Assembly (NCBI GenBank): GCA_029378245.1
Contig: JARKIF010000016.1
Coordinates: 1 to 64,000, forward strand
DNA: 64,000 nt
Direction: 5' to 3'
DNA from: Roridomyces roridus
Taxonomy: Eukaryota > Basidiomycota > Agaricomycetes > Agaricales > Mycenaceae
Both the position numbers and the translations under genes were made by a program. The notes below the pieces were generated by a model. That model was not told the origin of the DNA. It saw only the letters and a program-made list of their open reading frames with translations, and searched no databases. Shown in pieces: positions 17,092 through 28,814 of this stretch; position 1 is the stretch's first letter; each line of letters opens with the position of its first letter.

Positions 17092-19473
17092 CTAGACACA
17101 GACACCACCCAATTCCTCCGCAAAAACAACTGCAGCCTTCTCTCCGATCGCAATGGCACACGAATATGTGTTCTACGCGAAACAGGTCAATGAGAACCCT
17201 CCGAGCAACACAAGCACGTACGCAATTCACATTGCCCGGCGCGATGGACAAGTCGGCCACTTTGAGGTTCTTGACGCCGTACACATTGAGCTTGTTATCG
17301 ACCACACCACCTTGATCCCGCGGCTTCATGGCACACGTCCCGAGCTACAGTCGGCTTATAAGCAGGATGCCAGTTTGAGACTTGTCCCACGTACCGAATG
17401 CCAGGCAGTCTGCACAGCACCGCGCAAAAACTCGTCGATCGCAGCGTCGTCCTCCTTGGAGTACTCCATCTTTGGTGCGCCGAGTGGAACGGGCTGGGTC
17501 TCGGTCTCCCTCGCTGCGCTTCCCTGCGGGTATTTCGGATGCGCCGGCTCGAATGATCCACGGAAAGAAGGGAGCCGACGGGCGATTTCACGGCCTTTCT
17601 TGTAACCCCAGCGGAGCGCGGCGACTTCACCTGGGCTATGGGGAACGCCGTGAGTCTTAGATTCTCGATTCAGGTGAAATGCTTACCTGGAGAGGAATCC
17701 GGACTTGAAGTCAGGAGTGGCGCACGGGTTCGAGGAAGATATGTGGAAATGGCCGCGCGAGATGGGATAGCACTTCATGAATGGATGAATGGGAAAATAT
17801 GGGAAACCATAGAATGACTCACCAGGAAAGTCGCGATAGATACCGCTTTGAGGGAGGCGAGGGATGGGTCTCTGTATATGATGAATGGGAAGAAGGGATC
17901 ACGGTGCCAGTGTCCACCCACGACGAATTGAGGCCCATGGCGAGCGGACCAACGGACAGCACCGGTTTATCGGGCTTATCAGCAAACCCTTCGGTGTCCC
18001 AGTACTCCATAAACTCGGGGCCTAGTTCGGGGAGCTCGTTGAGACGAGGACGGAGCTTGAGCCCACCCTCTACACCACTACACATAAATCAGAAAAGGAC
18101 ACTTGAGCGAAATGAGGGTAGCATACTTGGTGCTCATCAACCCCGATCCGTCTGCTTCCCACTGCTCCTGCGCAGCCTTCAGTGTCGCGGGTTCTCCGCG
18201 GAAGAGGGCGTCCATCGTCTTCTCTCTGGAGTCTATAAGATAGAGCGGGCACAACAGGATGTGGTCTGCACAATCGTTCAGGCATGAACGATCCCGGAAA
18301 CGGAGGCATAACGGACCTTGGTAGCCTTCCCCAACGCCGGGCAAATCAACAACGAGAGGGATATCTGCCCGCTGAAGGATGTCCTTGCGCCCGATGCCAG
18401 ACCGTTCGAGGATGAGTGGGGAACCCATGGTGCCACCGGATACGATGACTAGCTCACGGGCTTTGGCGGTGAGGATGGTCTGAGGGGCAGAATCGTGGAC
18501 CTGGTTATTGAAAAGGTACTCGACGCCCGTGGCAACACCATCCCTGGGACAGATTAGGTTAAGGGAAAGGAAAGAGGGTGTGGATACTCACTTGATCACG
18601 ATACGATTGACGATACAACCGTCGCAGACTGTGAGGTTTGGCAAGTTCTTGTTGTACAGATAGTGGTGCTGGAACAACGCCGTGAGTATCAAGTCAATAA
18701 CAAGCTGAATAGCGACTTGCAGCTACATCAGAGCGACGTCCTTCGCTCGAGATCCATTTCGGGGTCCTCTGATAGACAAGTTAGCTGCGTGGAGACGATG
18801 AGGTACCTAACCATATACAAAGAACACATTCACTGATCCTTCGTAGAATCCGTTCCCTTCATGGGCGGCTGGGCGGTCTACCTCGATCTGGGATCCGACA
18901 TCGACGAATTCTTTCCAGACACCCAATCCACTACCACCAGGGCCGCCGCCGTAAGAGACCTTGAGCGGCCCGTTCGAGCCATGCGTAGGCATATCAGGAC
19001 CAAGTTCATATGTTTCACTCTGGCCGAAAAGTCAGAGCAGTACTAACAGCCGAGAGTCTGCGTACCTTTTGAAACAACGGGATTAGTTTCTCGGCATTCC
19101 AGCCTTCGTTTCCGAAAGTCTTCTCCCACTCATCGAGATCAGAGGCAGCAGGGCGGTTGTACACCATGAAGTTGATGGACGAGCTACCGCCCACGCACCG
19201 CCCGATAGGCACGCCCACAGCGCGCCCACCCACATCCTCCGAGGGAGGGGCCACATGAAGAACTGTAGTCTTGCTTCCAGGTGCGAGGTGTGACATGTAC
19301 ATCCCGGGCTGGATATGCTCCTTCTTGTCCTTGGTGGTCGGGCCGCATTCGAGCACCAAGATTGTGCGTTCAGGGAAGGTCTCTGCGAGTCGGGTGGCGG
19401 CGATACAAGCAGCAGTCCCGCCCCCGGCGAAGATCAAGTCGTATTCAGGTTGGATGGTGTGGGGGATTGACAT
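17092..19473 (-). CDS. GMC oxidoreductase, alcohol (methanol) oxidase type
   Basis: A many-exon gene. Exon 1 starts at 19,473 with M-S-I-P-H-T and the FAD-binding signature Y-D-L-I-F-A-G-G-G-T-A-A-C. It then carries L-A-P-G-S-K-T-T, G-G-R-A-V-G-V-P-I-G-R-C-V-G-G-S-S-S-I-N and N-R-P-A-A-S-D-L-D-E-W. Later pieces are G-P-D-M-P-T-H-G-S-N-G-P-L-K-V, S-P-L-I-L-E-R-S-G-I-G and G-H-F-H-I-S-S-S-N-P. The catalytic A-W-H-S-V-G-T-C lies near 17,395. The end is N-V-Y-G-V-K-N-L-K-V-A-D-L-S-I-A-P and, after a last 49-nt intron, N-T-Y-S-C-A-I-A-I-G-E-K-A-A. The compact N-terminus without a secretion signal and these blocks fit alcohol oxidases (CAZy AA3_3), which oxidise primary alcohols and release H2O2. 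Intermediate exon borders are not all fixed. Confidence 0.85.
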
Positions 19474-21339
19474 GACGTCTGGATGCGGGGTAAGTTCTTC
19501 TGTCGACGATTTATAGAAGTGAATCGGTACCGAGGCGGCGCCCTTGCAATGATGAATGTAGTTCCGTTGAACCTAGACCTCGATAGGCAGGAGACGCCGT
19601 GTCGTTTCCACGGCCGTGGGTGTCGACATTGCTGAGGACGGAGCAGAAGTATTTCGGGATGCAGTTACTCTTGAATTCAGCAAGTACACGAGCCCGGATT
19701 GAGACGTGGGGCTGCGTGAAGAACCAGGCAGTTGGACGCCACAAGGTGGCTCACGAGACTTGTCCTGTGAAATAGCTATTCATTCTCGAGATCGCGCGCG
19801 GGCGCCGAAGGTGGAGTGTCTCTCGTCACTGAAGGGCCATCTATTATTCAAATGGAATGGAGGTTGGATGAAGGGATTGTGAGGATCAGATCAGTCATCA
19901 AATGTCATTGCTTCAAACCAGGCCGCGTCCTCAACGCATCCTCCCTATTCGTTCCGAAATTTCCTCAGTCTTGAGTGGGATGCGACCAAATGCCGCGGAC
20001 AATCCATTTTGACACACCTGGAATACTGCTTACAGATCCCATTCTTCTTGGATCGACATTGGTTTCCATTGCCCAGGAGCATAACTGCACGAGCACTTGC
20101 CATATGGTTCTCATCTAGGCAGTGGATAGCACAGTCCAGTCTTCCCGCCTCTCTGGTGGGCATTTACGAGCAAACGACGCGCCGTACCCCGGAAGAGCTG
20201 GGATTCTCGCGGGAAGAAAGGACGTGAGTGGTGCGTAAGGGTTGAAGTTGAGGTTTCGTTGGTGCTTACCGTGTTTAGTGTATATCACCCGAGCTTGGCC
20301 GGTGGTCGGATGTCTGCTTGCGACAACTTTCGTCGCCGCTCTCGATCTACGCCTGCTATTCAGTTTTCTTGGGGTGCAGAAGCCGTGCGCCTAGCTCAAC
20401 AAGATACGAAGCATTGTACGTTGGCTTCCTACTGAATCATCTCGTATCCCGCAGACTGAATGATCGCTTCGTGCGCAGCGAATAATCGCCAGTATGCATG
20501 GACATACCAGTCTTCCCCACGACGCACCTACGCTGATTTACTCTCTGCACCACTTCGTCTGCTTGACGCATTCAGCACGACCATCTGCAGACCAAGCACT
20601 CTCATGGGCTCGTACACGGCATGGCGTGGTCGCTACCATCGACTACGGATCTACCCCTCCCTATACGGCGCTTCTGCCTGTATCGTGCATGGGGTTTTCA
20701 CCGGCTGCGTTAGAAGGGATTTCAATGGGTCATGGCAGCACGACTGTTTGACGCCTAAAGAAAGACCAAGGGCCTTTCCGAATCCCGTTCTGTACGAGGA
20801 TCTCGTTGCCGCCTGCGGTGACGATTACGCTCGAGCCTTGTGGGCGTATATACAACCTCTCGATTGGAACGACAGGGAACGACGAGTTGAGGTACGTCAC
20901 GTTCTCATTCAATGTACATGTTACCCGTGGGCTCAAATACTCGTCCCATCTAGAGCTCGGTCGGCTGTCCTACTCTGCAGCTCCGCGACGGCGGCTCTCT
21001 TGTGGACTCTGCAACGGCCCCGCCGTCTTCAACGACAGCGTTCCCACCAGTCTTTCCCTGGCACTATACTTCCTTTCAGTCTCTGCCTTTTCCAAGACGG
21101 CAGTATAATCTACGCCCTCCCTTATCTTATCTCGTGTCTTATGGCGATCTCGGGCAGTCTCAGAAATACACCCGGCGCTCCATCCCAGACCTCTGCGGCC
21201 CGCGCGGGTGTCACCCCACCCGCTTTGCTTCCGCCGATCCATTTTCGATTAAAATGGAGGCAGAACGTATAAAATGCGGGGGTTTCTCCAGCTGAACCCA
21301 TCTCTCCACCCACCCACTCACACTCCATACACATATACA
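19474..21339. other. Intergenic region without a supported gene
   Basis: 1.9 kb. Open frames occur, the longest 270 codons at 20,460-21,272, but they show no recognisable domain, no family match and a composition like translated non-coding DNA. A TATAAAA at 21,269-21,275 precedes the secreted-protein gene by about 65 bp and is its likely TATA box. Confidence 0.5.
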
Positions 21340-22236
21340 ATGCTCTTCTCCGCATCCTTCATCTCTACTCTCATGCTTGCCTCCGTCGTCCAGGCCGCCC
21401 CATCGTACGCACTTGCTGTCCGTTTTGGGCCGTTGTGCTAACTTCCTTCCTTAGGGGCCCAGACAATGCTTTGGAGGCGCGGGCGCCGTGCAAGTTCGGC
21501 TACTATCCCAACTACAGCAAGAACGGTGTCTGTACTCTTTGCCCTGTTGGTCAGTTTACTCTCTTCTTTGTCTTGCGTCGCGGTCTGACCATTCTATCCA
21601 GGCCACTACTGTCCCGATGGGCAAAGCCTGTCTAACTGCGGCACTGGTCAACATAATCCTAGTACGTTCTCTTTGAATGTACACATCACTCTCGCTGACG
21701 CATGACACAGACACCGGTACCATCAAGGGTCCTTGTCCCGACTGTCCCTCTGGTCAATATCAGCCCAACGAGGGTCAAGCAAACTGCATTCCCGCACCCA
21801 AAGGTGGATATGTCCCGTGTGAGTCTTGTCGACGTCGCATCGCCTCCGATCCTCATTGCCTCTTTCAGACCCGGGTGCGCACTCCTTCATCGCTGCTCCT
21901 GGTGGCTCGTTCCAGGGCGTGTATGTCTCACCTACCTATACATGCTATTCCTCATCTGACGCCCCTGATTCAGTATGGGCCAAAACCTCACCTGCACGAC
22001 CTGCTGCGGATACTCCGCCGTCGGCAACAACAACACCGTCGCGACCCGTTGTCCCAGTGGTACCTACGCGTCCGCCGGTTCTGGTAGCGCGTGCACGAAG
22101 ACCAAGGCCACTTGTGTTGTTCCTGCGACTTGCACACAGCTTGCGAATGGTACTTGCCGTGAGTATCTCTTGTCTTTTGTCTTGGACTGGGGCTTACTAC
22201 ATCGCTTTAGCTGCTGGGACGCAGAATCATTCTTGA
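21340..22236 (+). CDS. Secreted Cys-rich protein with ephrin-receptor/GCC2-GCC3-like repeats, six exons
   Basis: Exon 1 (21,340-21,404) encodes a signal peptide (M-L-F-S-A-S-F-I-S-T-L-M-L-A-S-V-V-Q-A). Exon 2 is 21,455-21,549, exon 3 is 21,602-21,661, and exon 4 starts at 21,711; two further introns follow. The last exon ends A-G-T-Q-N-H-S at 22,236. The mature part repeats C-x2-C-P-x-G-x-Y-x-P-type units (C-T-L-C-P-V-G, H-Y-C-P-D-G-Q, C-P-D-C-P-S-G-Q-Y-Q-P-N-E-G-Q-A-N-C), as in growth-factor-receptor Cys-rich repeats. A distal C-T-T-C-C-G-Y-S stretch follows. It is probably extracellular or wall-associated; the function is unknown. Confidence 0.82.
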
Positions 22237-22755
22237 TTCAAAGGATGGTGTCGGGGTGTTTGATCATTATTTCAGTCTGCTTTCCATGTCTACTTTGTAT
22301 CCATTTACCATCTGTTCCTCGTGCATCTCCAGAGCTACATAGTCCGAGTTTGTAAGCGACATCCTTCGACAGCGTGATCGTGTGCCTGTTTCTTACCACC
22401 CATGCCAACTTCTGGCCTCTCGTTTTCTTCAACCACTGCAACAAAAACCCGCGCGAGACAAGCATGAAAACGACAACTCCATGCTCTTGGTCCTTTTTTC
22501 TCCGGTAGACTTGGGTCAGCTTTAGTTTTGGTGAGTGAGCACCTATGTTTTGCTGCGCCTGCCAACCTTCTATACGGGCAGCCATCCCACCAAATCCTTG
22601 GACCATCGCTGTCTATGTGCATGCGGTACCCAGTCGTACAGGCGACGGTACTGGACTACATCGTCAGCCCAATGGTCACCTGAGACGCTCAAGAGTCAAG
22701 ATTCAAGAACTTGAAGAGTGCATCCTGGCGCAAAATATCGGACCACCGAATCCCA

Positions 22756-22925
22756 GGGCGGACCGTGCTCGCTCGTTCTACGGTTCATTACACGTCTTCG
22801 ACGACCGACATCTTCGCGCCCACCGGCGAGCTTGTGGTCATCGAGGTCGCTCCGAGTCTTCCAAAGCTCCAGGGCACCGCTCTGAGGAGGTTTCGGAATG
22901 CATATTGGCTGGGATACATTTGGAA
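22756..22925 (+). pseudogene. Relic of a family A kinase-like gene
   Basis: The DNA resembles the A genes over the segment coding G-R-T-M-L-A-R-F-Y-D-P-L-Y-V-x-D-D-T and then, after a gap, L-x-K-L-Q-G-T-L-x-x-R-F. For example GCTCGCTCGTTCTACG and CAAAGCTCCAGGGCACC have close counterparts in A4 and A2. No frame is kept. It lies directly before the first of two tandem F-box genes, and its last part (GCATATTGGCTGGGATAC) is repeated before the second one at 24,612. Confidence 0.6.
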
Positions 22926-22979
22926 ATGACGTGAACGGTCCGGTGACCGTACCCAGCTCTTTCTGTTTCTCCCATCCTC

Positions 22980-24233
22980 ATGGTGTCCATACCCCAGCTC
23001 CGCGAGGACCTCGAGTCGCTGGAAAGAGAGATTGAACGCCAGAAAGAGGTCCTCAGCGACCTCGAAAAGCAGCGTAGCGACGTCCAGAGCGAATTAAACT
23101 CCCTTATCGACCCCATCGCTCGGCTGCCGCCAGAGATTTTCTCTGACATCCTACTCAAGTCCCTTCCGATTCCTCCCACTTGGAGTTCCCTGGTCACTCT
23201 CCTGCTCGTGTGTCGTGCATGGAGCGCGCTTGCTCTCGCCACTCCCTCTTTGTGGAGCACCATCACCGACGAAGGGACGCCGAGAAATCAATTTGCAGGA
23301 TTGGCACAGAAGTGGCTCAGTCGCGCGCCGGGCGTCCCGATCTCGGTGATCTTTCGTCGCGACAACCTTTCGAGGTTCGCGCTCGAAGAATTCGAGGCTC
23401 TCGAAGTATATGCACCTCGAATTCAAAATATGTACCTCCACACCCTGTACAATGACAGTCTGGAAGGCATTGCCCGCTTTGGTGCTTTGCGCTCTTTAAC
23501 TGTCCGGTTCGCTGAAGAAGTTCCACCGGATCTCATCCTCGATTTCCTGCATGCTGCACCAAACCTTGTGAAACTCGAAATGCAAACCGTCGACTCTGAG
23601 CCGGTGCATGAGCCGGTGCCGGGGACAAGGCGCTTGACCCATAGCAGCCTGGAGCACCTGTGTTTCGGACGATGGGAAGAATATTATGCCCATTTTTCCG
23701 AGACCTCGATTCTGCCGCTTTTCACATTGCCCGCCCTCCGATCCCTGCTCATCTCTCTGGATCGAATCAGCGAGACCGACCTGCATGAATTTCTGTGGCG
23801 GTCTTCTCCACCCTTGCGTCATCTAGGCATACAGTTCAGGGTGGAGGATCTCCAGAGCCCAACGATTATATCGTGCCTCCAGCTCGTCCCTACCCTTACG
23901 GACCTCCAGATTCTTCTAGCTTTCACATCGAGTGGCTGGGGCCCGCCAGAGTCTTCCTTCGACCTATTGACTGCCACCCCGAATCTTCTTCCGGCCCTAC
24001 GAAATGTCGCAATCGAAGAAATGTTCAATCACGGGCCGGACCTATGTGGGCGCGTCGTCAGTTTCCTCGAAAACCGAACCTCGTCATTCCAATCCCTTGA
24101 GCTCATTGTTCCGGCAGTGGACGAGGATTTGTTTGACGATGCCACGTTAGCGGCTTTACGGGTGTTCGTAGGCAGAGGGGTATACGTGCACATTGGACCG
24201 CTGTCGACGAACTTCTTGAGCGCATCTACCTAG
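22980..24233 (+). CDS. F-box protein, 417 aa (tandem copy 1)
   Basis: Single exon. The N-terminal coiled coil (L-E-S-L-E-R-E-I-E-R-Q-K-E-V-L) is followed by an F-box-like stretch (I-A-R-L-P-P-E-I-F-S-D-I-L-L, then C-R-A-W-S-A-L-A-L-A-T-P-S-L-W-S) and a Leu-rich C-terminal region. It is closely related to the next gene over its whole length, including 60 bp upstream of the ATG, so the two come from a tandem duplication. A role as an SCF substrate adaptor is known for the family and inferred here. Confidence 0.87.
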   Translation: MVSIPQLREDLESLEREIERQKEVLSDLEKQRSDVQSELNSLIDPIARLPPEIFSDILLKSLPIPPTWSSLVTLLLVCRAWSALALATPSLWSTITDEGTPRNQFAGLAQKWLSRAPGVPISVIFRRDNLSRFALEEFEALEVYAPRIQNMYLHTLYNDSLEGIARFGALRSLTVRFAEEVPPDLILDFLHAAPNLVKLEMQTVDSEPVHEPVPGTRRLTHSSLEHLCFGRWEEYYAHFSETSILPLFTLPALRSLLISLDRISETDLHEFLWRSSPPLRHLGIQFRVEDLQSPTIISCLQLVPTLTDLQILLAFTSSGWGPPESSFDLLTATPNLLPALRNVAIEEMFNHGPDLCGRVVSFLENRTSSFQSLELIVPAVDEDLFDDATLAALRVFVGRGVYVHIGPLSTNFLSAST

Positions 24234-24695
24234 ACCCAGGGTACACTCTAAAATATGTTCCGTACCGTCTACGTATGCTTTGTGGAATCCATTTGCTACA
24301 TATCCATTCGAAAATTTCAAGTATGGGCTCGCCTCCGACCACATCATGATCTTCTTTCAAGTTCTTGCTTGTTTCCTGCATCTGCATCCACTCTGGCGGC
24401 TATGCCTCTTCTCGATTTGCCTCTTGAACTTGAGCTTCGACCGCAACAAGACCTGAGTGGGCAGCGTCGGAGTTCATGCCTTTGATTTTCTCCGGTACAC
24501 TAATTGTCAGTGAGATCTGAGAGACCGTGAGGCTCGGCACTACACGACGCACCAATGCAGAACAGCCCACTCTCCCACTTACGATTCACTCCAGTTCTGG
24601 TCCACCGCCAGGGCATATTGGCTGGGATACTTCTGGAGATGACGTTACGGTCCGGTGACCGTCGTTCTCCCGCTCTTCCTGTATCTCTCATACTC

Positions 24696-25922
24696 ATGGC
24701 CTCCATGCCCGAGCTCTACGAACGCCTCGAGTCGCTCGAGAGAGAGATTGAACGCCAGGAAGAGGTTCTCAGAGACCTCGAGAAGCAGCGCAGCGATGTC
24801 CAGAGCCAATTAAATTCCCATAGGGACCCAATGGCTCGACTTCCCCCAGAAATATCCTCTGACATCCTGCTCAAGTCCCTTCCGATGCCTCCCACCTGGA
24901 GGCCGCTGGTCCGTCTCCTGCTCGTGTGCCGTGCCTGGAGCGCGCTTGCTCTCGCCACTCCCTTTTTGTGGAGCACTATCACGGACGAAGGGATGCCGAG
25001 GAGTAATTTTGCGGGAGTAGTGCAGAGATGGCTCGGTCGCGCGCCTGGCCTCCCCATCTCGGTGCTCCTTCGCGATACCTCTTGGGCGGGGCTAGCCCTC
25101 CAGAAATTTCAGGCTCTCGAGGCATATGCGCCTCAAATTCAAAATCTGTACCTGCCTACCTTGCACGATACCAGTCTCGAAGGCATTGCCCGCTTTGGGG
25201 CTTTGAGATCTTTGACCATCCAGTACGCAGACCCACTTTCCCCCAACCTCCTCCTCGATCTACTACGTGGTCTGCCAAGCCTCGTAAAGCTCGAGACGTA
25301 CAACATCAAATACAGTCCGATGCAAGCGACGGCGAGGCAGTTGACCCATCCTAACTTGGAACACCTGCACTTCGGACGCTTGGAAGTTGCCCAGTTTTCC
25401 GAGACCTCCATCTTGCCGCTTCTCACATTGCCCGCCCTTCATTCACTGCTCATATCTCGGGATTTGATCAGCGACACCGACCTGCACCGCTTCCTCGTGC
25501 GGTCTTCCCCGCCCTTGCGCTATCTACGCGTACAATTCAGTGGGGAAGATTTCCGGAGCGAGACAATTGTCGCATGTCTCCAGCTCGTCCCCACCCTTAC
25601 AGATTTCCACATTCTTCCACCGTATTCTTCGGGTGGTTCGGACACTTCCCCGTCGCCCTTCGACTTATGGGCTATTGCTCCCCACCTTCTTCCAGCCTTG
25701 GAAAATCTCCTGATTCAAGACGACTTTTCATCTGCTACAGAGACATGTCGGCTTGCAGTCGAATTTTTGGGGAATCGGCCCCCGTCGTTCCAGTCCCTTC
25801 GACTGATGGTTTCCTCGAATGCAGAGTACTGGCTTGAAGAGGATGTGGTAGCAGCTTTACGGAGGTTCCGGGACGAAGGGGTGCGTGTCCATCTTGGAAC
25901 CGGGAAAAGGAATTTTTTGTGA
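24696..25922 (+). CDS. F-box protein, 408 aa (tandem copy 2)
   Basis: Paralogue of the preceding gene with the same order: coiled coil (E-S-L-E-R-E-I-E-R-Q-E-E-V-L-R-D), F-box-like block (M-A-R-L-P-P-E-I-S-S-D-I-L-L) and Leu-rich C-terminal part. The ATG at 24,696 aligns with the first Met of copy 1; the frame is open upstream to 24,555, but that part corresponds to the shared non-coding promoter DNA. Identity is highest in the N-terminal third, and the C-terminal substrate-binding part has diverged, as expected when target recognition changes. Confidence 0.86.
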   Translation: MASMPELYERLESLEREIERQEEVLRDLEKQRSDVQSQLNSHRDPMARLPPEISSDILLKSLPMPPTWRPLVRLLLVCRAWSALALATPFLWSTITDEGMPRSNFAGVVQRWLGRAPGLPISVLLRDTSWAGLALQKFQALEAYAPQIQNLYLPTLHDTSLEGIARFGALRSLTIQYADPLSPNLLLDLLRGLPSLVKLETYNIKYSPMQATARQLTHPNLEHLHFGRLEVAQFSETSILPLLTLPALHSLLISRDLISDTDLHRFLVRSSPPLRYLRVQFSGEDFRSETIVACLQLVPTLTDFHILPPYSSGGSDTSPSPFDLWAIAPHLLPALENLLIQDDFSSATETCRLAVEFLGNRPPSFQSLRLMVSSNAEYWLEEDVVAALRRFRDEGVRVHLGTGKRNFL

Positions 25923-26179
25923 GCAGTAGTACCTCCTATGTAAAATTCAGCCCCATCTCTTCTTTTTTGTTCGCAGCTTCCCGCGAAAGCAGCGAGGAGA
26001 GGTTAAAGGCGATTAGAAGGTCAGAAGACTGCTTGCAGGTAAAGAAGCAGCAATTTATTACGAATTGGCAGACCGGAACCTTGTCGATCTGTCCGCGGAA
26101 GCAAAATATTTGGTAGGAGAATGTAGAGACCCGACTGAGACACCACTTGTCTCCTTCTCTCATCCCCTCCCGCGTTACA

Positions 26180-27995
26180 ATGTACCCTACCAACAACAGC
26201 TATTCCTACCCCACGTCGAGAAGCGAGCCCGCCATGTCCTTCCAGTCCCCGCAAAGAGCCTTTCCAGACAGGTTTGCTCCAGAAGAATGGGTGCCGCCGC
26301 CTCCCGGCGTCGCCATCCAGGGCAGCCTCGACCCGACCACAGGAATCTTCTTCCCAGAGCCTCCCAAAGTCAGGACCGCGCTGGCATGCGACAAATGTCG
26401 GTCTCGCAAGGCCAAGGTAGCTTTCGCTCAGTGGATTACGACTTCATTCTAAATACTCGCCCCTAGTGCTCTGGGGAGCAGCCAACCTGCGGACGCTGTT
26501 CTTCCCGAGGCCTGGTCTGCGAATACACGAAAGAAAGGAGGACCCAGGGATTGTACGGGAGGCCGCGAGCCGCATCATCTGCGAACTACCCGCCCTCTCG
26601 CGAGTCGCCCTCGAGAGAACCAGACAGTAGAAGGCTACGTCGCAATACCACTGCCGCCAGACCACTCTCCTCAGTCCCATATCTTCCGTTCCCGGCACAT
26701 CTCAGCGCGTCCAACGCAGACAAACGCCTCTCGCTCCCCGCGTCGCTCACCAAGGACAGTGCCGAAGTATACCCTATGGACACGACGGACGACAACGGAT
26801 ACGAGGCGAGCAACGCCAACGACTCGGAGACCAGCTCGCGTCGCAGCAGCTACAGCACGCTGTTACGCAGCCCGCTCGACTGCTTTGAGCCTCATCGTCG
26901 GTACGGCGACGGCAAGTCTGTCCCTCTGGAATCTAGCTATGCTCTGGAGGGCATCCACAACGTCGTCCCGAATCTGATGTCCATGGATCATACGCTGCAT
27001 CCGCTTGGAGCGTCTCAGACGGCGTTTCCTGAGGCCCCACTTGGCCTAGGTATGGAGTTGCTGCTTGCGCCCGACTTGCACGCAGACAGCGGTAGCGGCT
27101 CAAGTGCGAGCGGATCGAGTTTTGACGGCGACAGCTCGGGGTGAGTATTTGTTTTCAGATCCTCTGCGGCTCGAAGCTGATTCTTGATAGGCCGAACAGC
27201 GCAGTTGAGGGCGGCTTCCCTCTCTTCCAGCAGGCACCAGCTGAAGAATCGCAGCCCTACTCCGACTCGCTGCAACAGTATCATCTGTCACCGCAACCCA
27301 AAGGGCAATTCTCCGCCCACTCGACCTCTGCTCTCCCTCCGTTCGATCCACGCGGCCAATACGACGTCCAGCAACACGACGCAGCGGGAGAGTACACCGA
27401 ATCCGGGCAGCAGTTACCCTATGCCGGGACTACCGGTGGCGGGCAGTGGAAACAGGATGAGGCACCGGAGCCGCTCTTCTCCTCTTATCCGTCGTGGAGG
27501 TATCAAAGCAGCTACGAGCGCGGCAAGGGTCCGTCGGGCCTGAATGTTCTGCGCGGATGGGTCGAGCCGCCGAGCATGCCTCTGGTGTCGCCTGGGCAGA
27601 CTACGGACGTCAAAATGGATCTCGCAATGCCGGTGCCGAGTAGGATGATATCACAGCGTGGCGTGAGCGGGTTGAGTGTGGTTATCCCGGAATCCGAGTC
27701 GGCTTCGTCGTTGATGAGTGCGGGAGGGAGCGTGCCTTCGAGCGCAGTGAGCGCCAACTCGAGCGCTCTGTCGTCTCCGTTCCGTCCGGCGGGTGAGCTG
27801 ATGGCTCGGACGCAGCCCACGATGAGGACACTGGCGGATTGCATACCGACCAGATCCGTGTCGAGCAGCCAGTCGCCGTCGGGTGCTGCTGCTTCTCCAG
27901 GCACGACCACGGGCGGTCGGAGAAGGGGCTGGACTGTAACTGGCGTCGCAGGGCAACCTGGTGCTCTTTTCGGTCGTCCTCCTGCTGCTCAGTGA
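26180..27995 (+). CDS. Zn2Cys6-type transcription factor, 571 aa, three exons (copy 1)
   Basis: Exons are 26,180-26,416, 26,467-27,140 and 27,191-27,995. The joined frame places C-D-K-C-R-S-R-K-A-K-C, then six residues, C-G-R-C, then six residues, C, which is the complete six-cysteine Zn2Cys6 cluster. It is split by intron 1 just before the third Cys. Downstream are Ser-rich low-complexity regions and three blocks shared with the copy at 61,164-63,058. These are L-G-L/F-G-M-E-L-L-L-A-P, A-V/I-E-G-G-F-P-L-F, and W-V-E-P-P-S-M-P-L with Q-R-G-V-S-G-L-S-V-V-I-P-E-S. It is a nuclear regulator of unknown targets. It is convergent with the broken tautomerase gene. Confidence 0.88.
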
Positions 27996-28814
27996 GCGGA
28001 GCATCCTCGTTACTGCAGCCTCGACACACCTTTTCCGACCCATTCGCATCCATCTACGATATCTCATGTCCCCATTCCTTTTGAAATAGTTTTGGACTGT
28101 AGCCGCACGAACAAAGGACTTGTACCTACCCAGTGTATCTTGATTCTTGCAAATCCTCATACAGCCTGAATTGGTGAGATGGTGGATTTGGGCATTGTTT
28201 CTTCCGTTTTCAGTGAAATATTGAGCTCAAGGACGTTGCTAAAGAGCGAAAGGAGTCGAAAATCGCCGAGATAAACCAGACGAGGTCTTGAGTGTACGGC
28301 ATTGTTTTGTTATGATGGCCGTCAGCTCTTGGCAAGAACGTTGATGTTACCCCTGGTCCTGTCCGCAGCCCGGTCGACTTTGACCGTTTGACGATACCGC
28401 TGCTTCTGGAAGACTTACTAGGAATTTCGCGGTCTTTCATCCCCGCGTCTCGGGCGACTTGTATGGCAGCCTGGAACTGGAAGACCCTCCCTGACGCCCA
28501 AATCCACGCGCTGGCGACTGTAGGCTCCCTGTACTTCTTTGGAGACTCTGGGCGCAGCTCCAATGGACTCTCGCGTATATTTCCTCTGCATTCACCCCCG
28601 AAATCGACGGCATTTTACAGGCTAGAAGATCACTTGTGCTGCGGACTGGCGGCTCGTGTTTATCGCGGCGAATTATTTAGTACTGCGGATTGTTCTCCAC
28701 TGACATATCGTGGCAATAGTGTGCAGATATCGACCGGCAGGCACTTTTTAAAGGAGCTGTGTGGCGGTTTATCTTCGATCCTTTGGACCTCCGCTATCGA
28801 CTCCCCTCATAGTC
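27996..28814. other. Intergenic region
   Basis: 820 bp without a supported gene. Open frames on both strands (for example 28,388-28,873 plus) overlap each other, lack recognisable domains and include part of the next gene in another frame. Confidence 0.45.

Noticed and set aside
20460..21272. 270-codon open frame on the plus strand
   Set aside because: No domain, no compositional sign of a real protein, overlaps competing frames and runs into the promoter of the secreted-protein gene.
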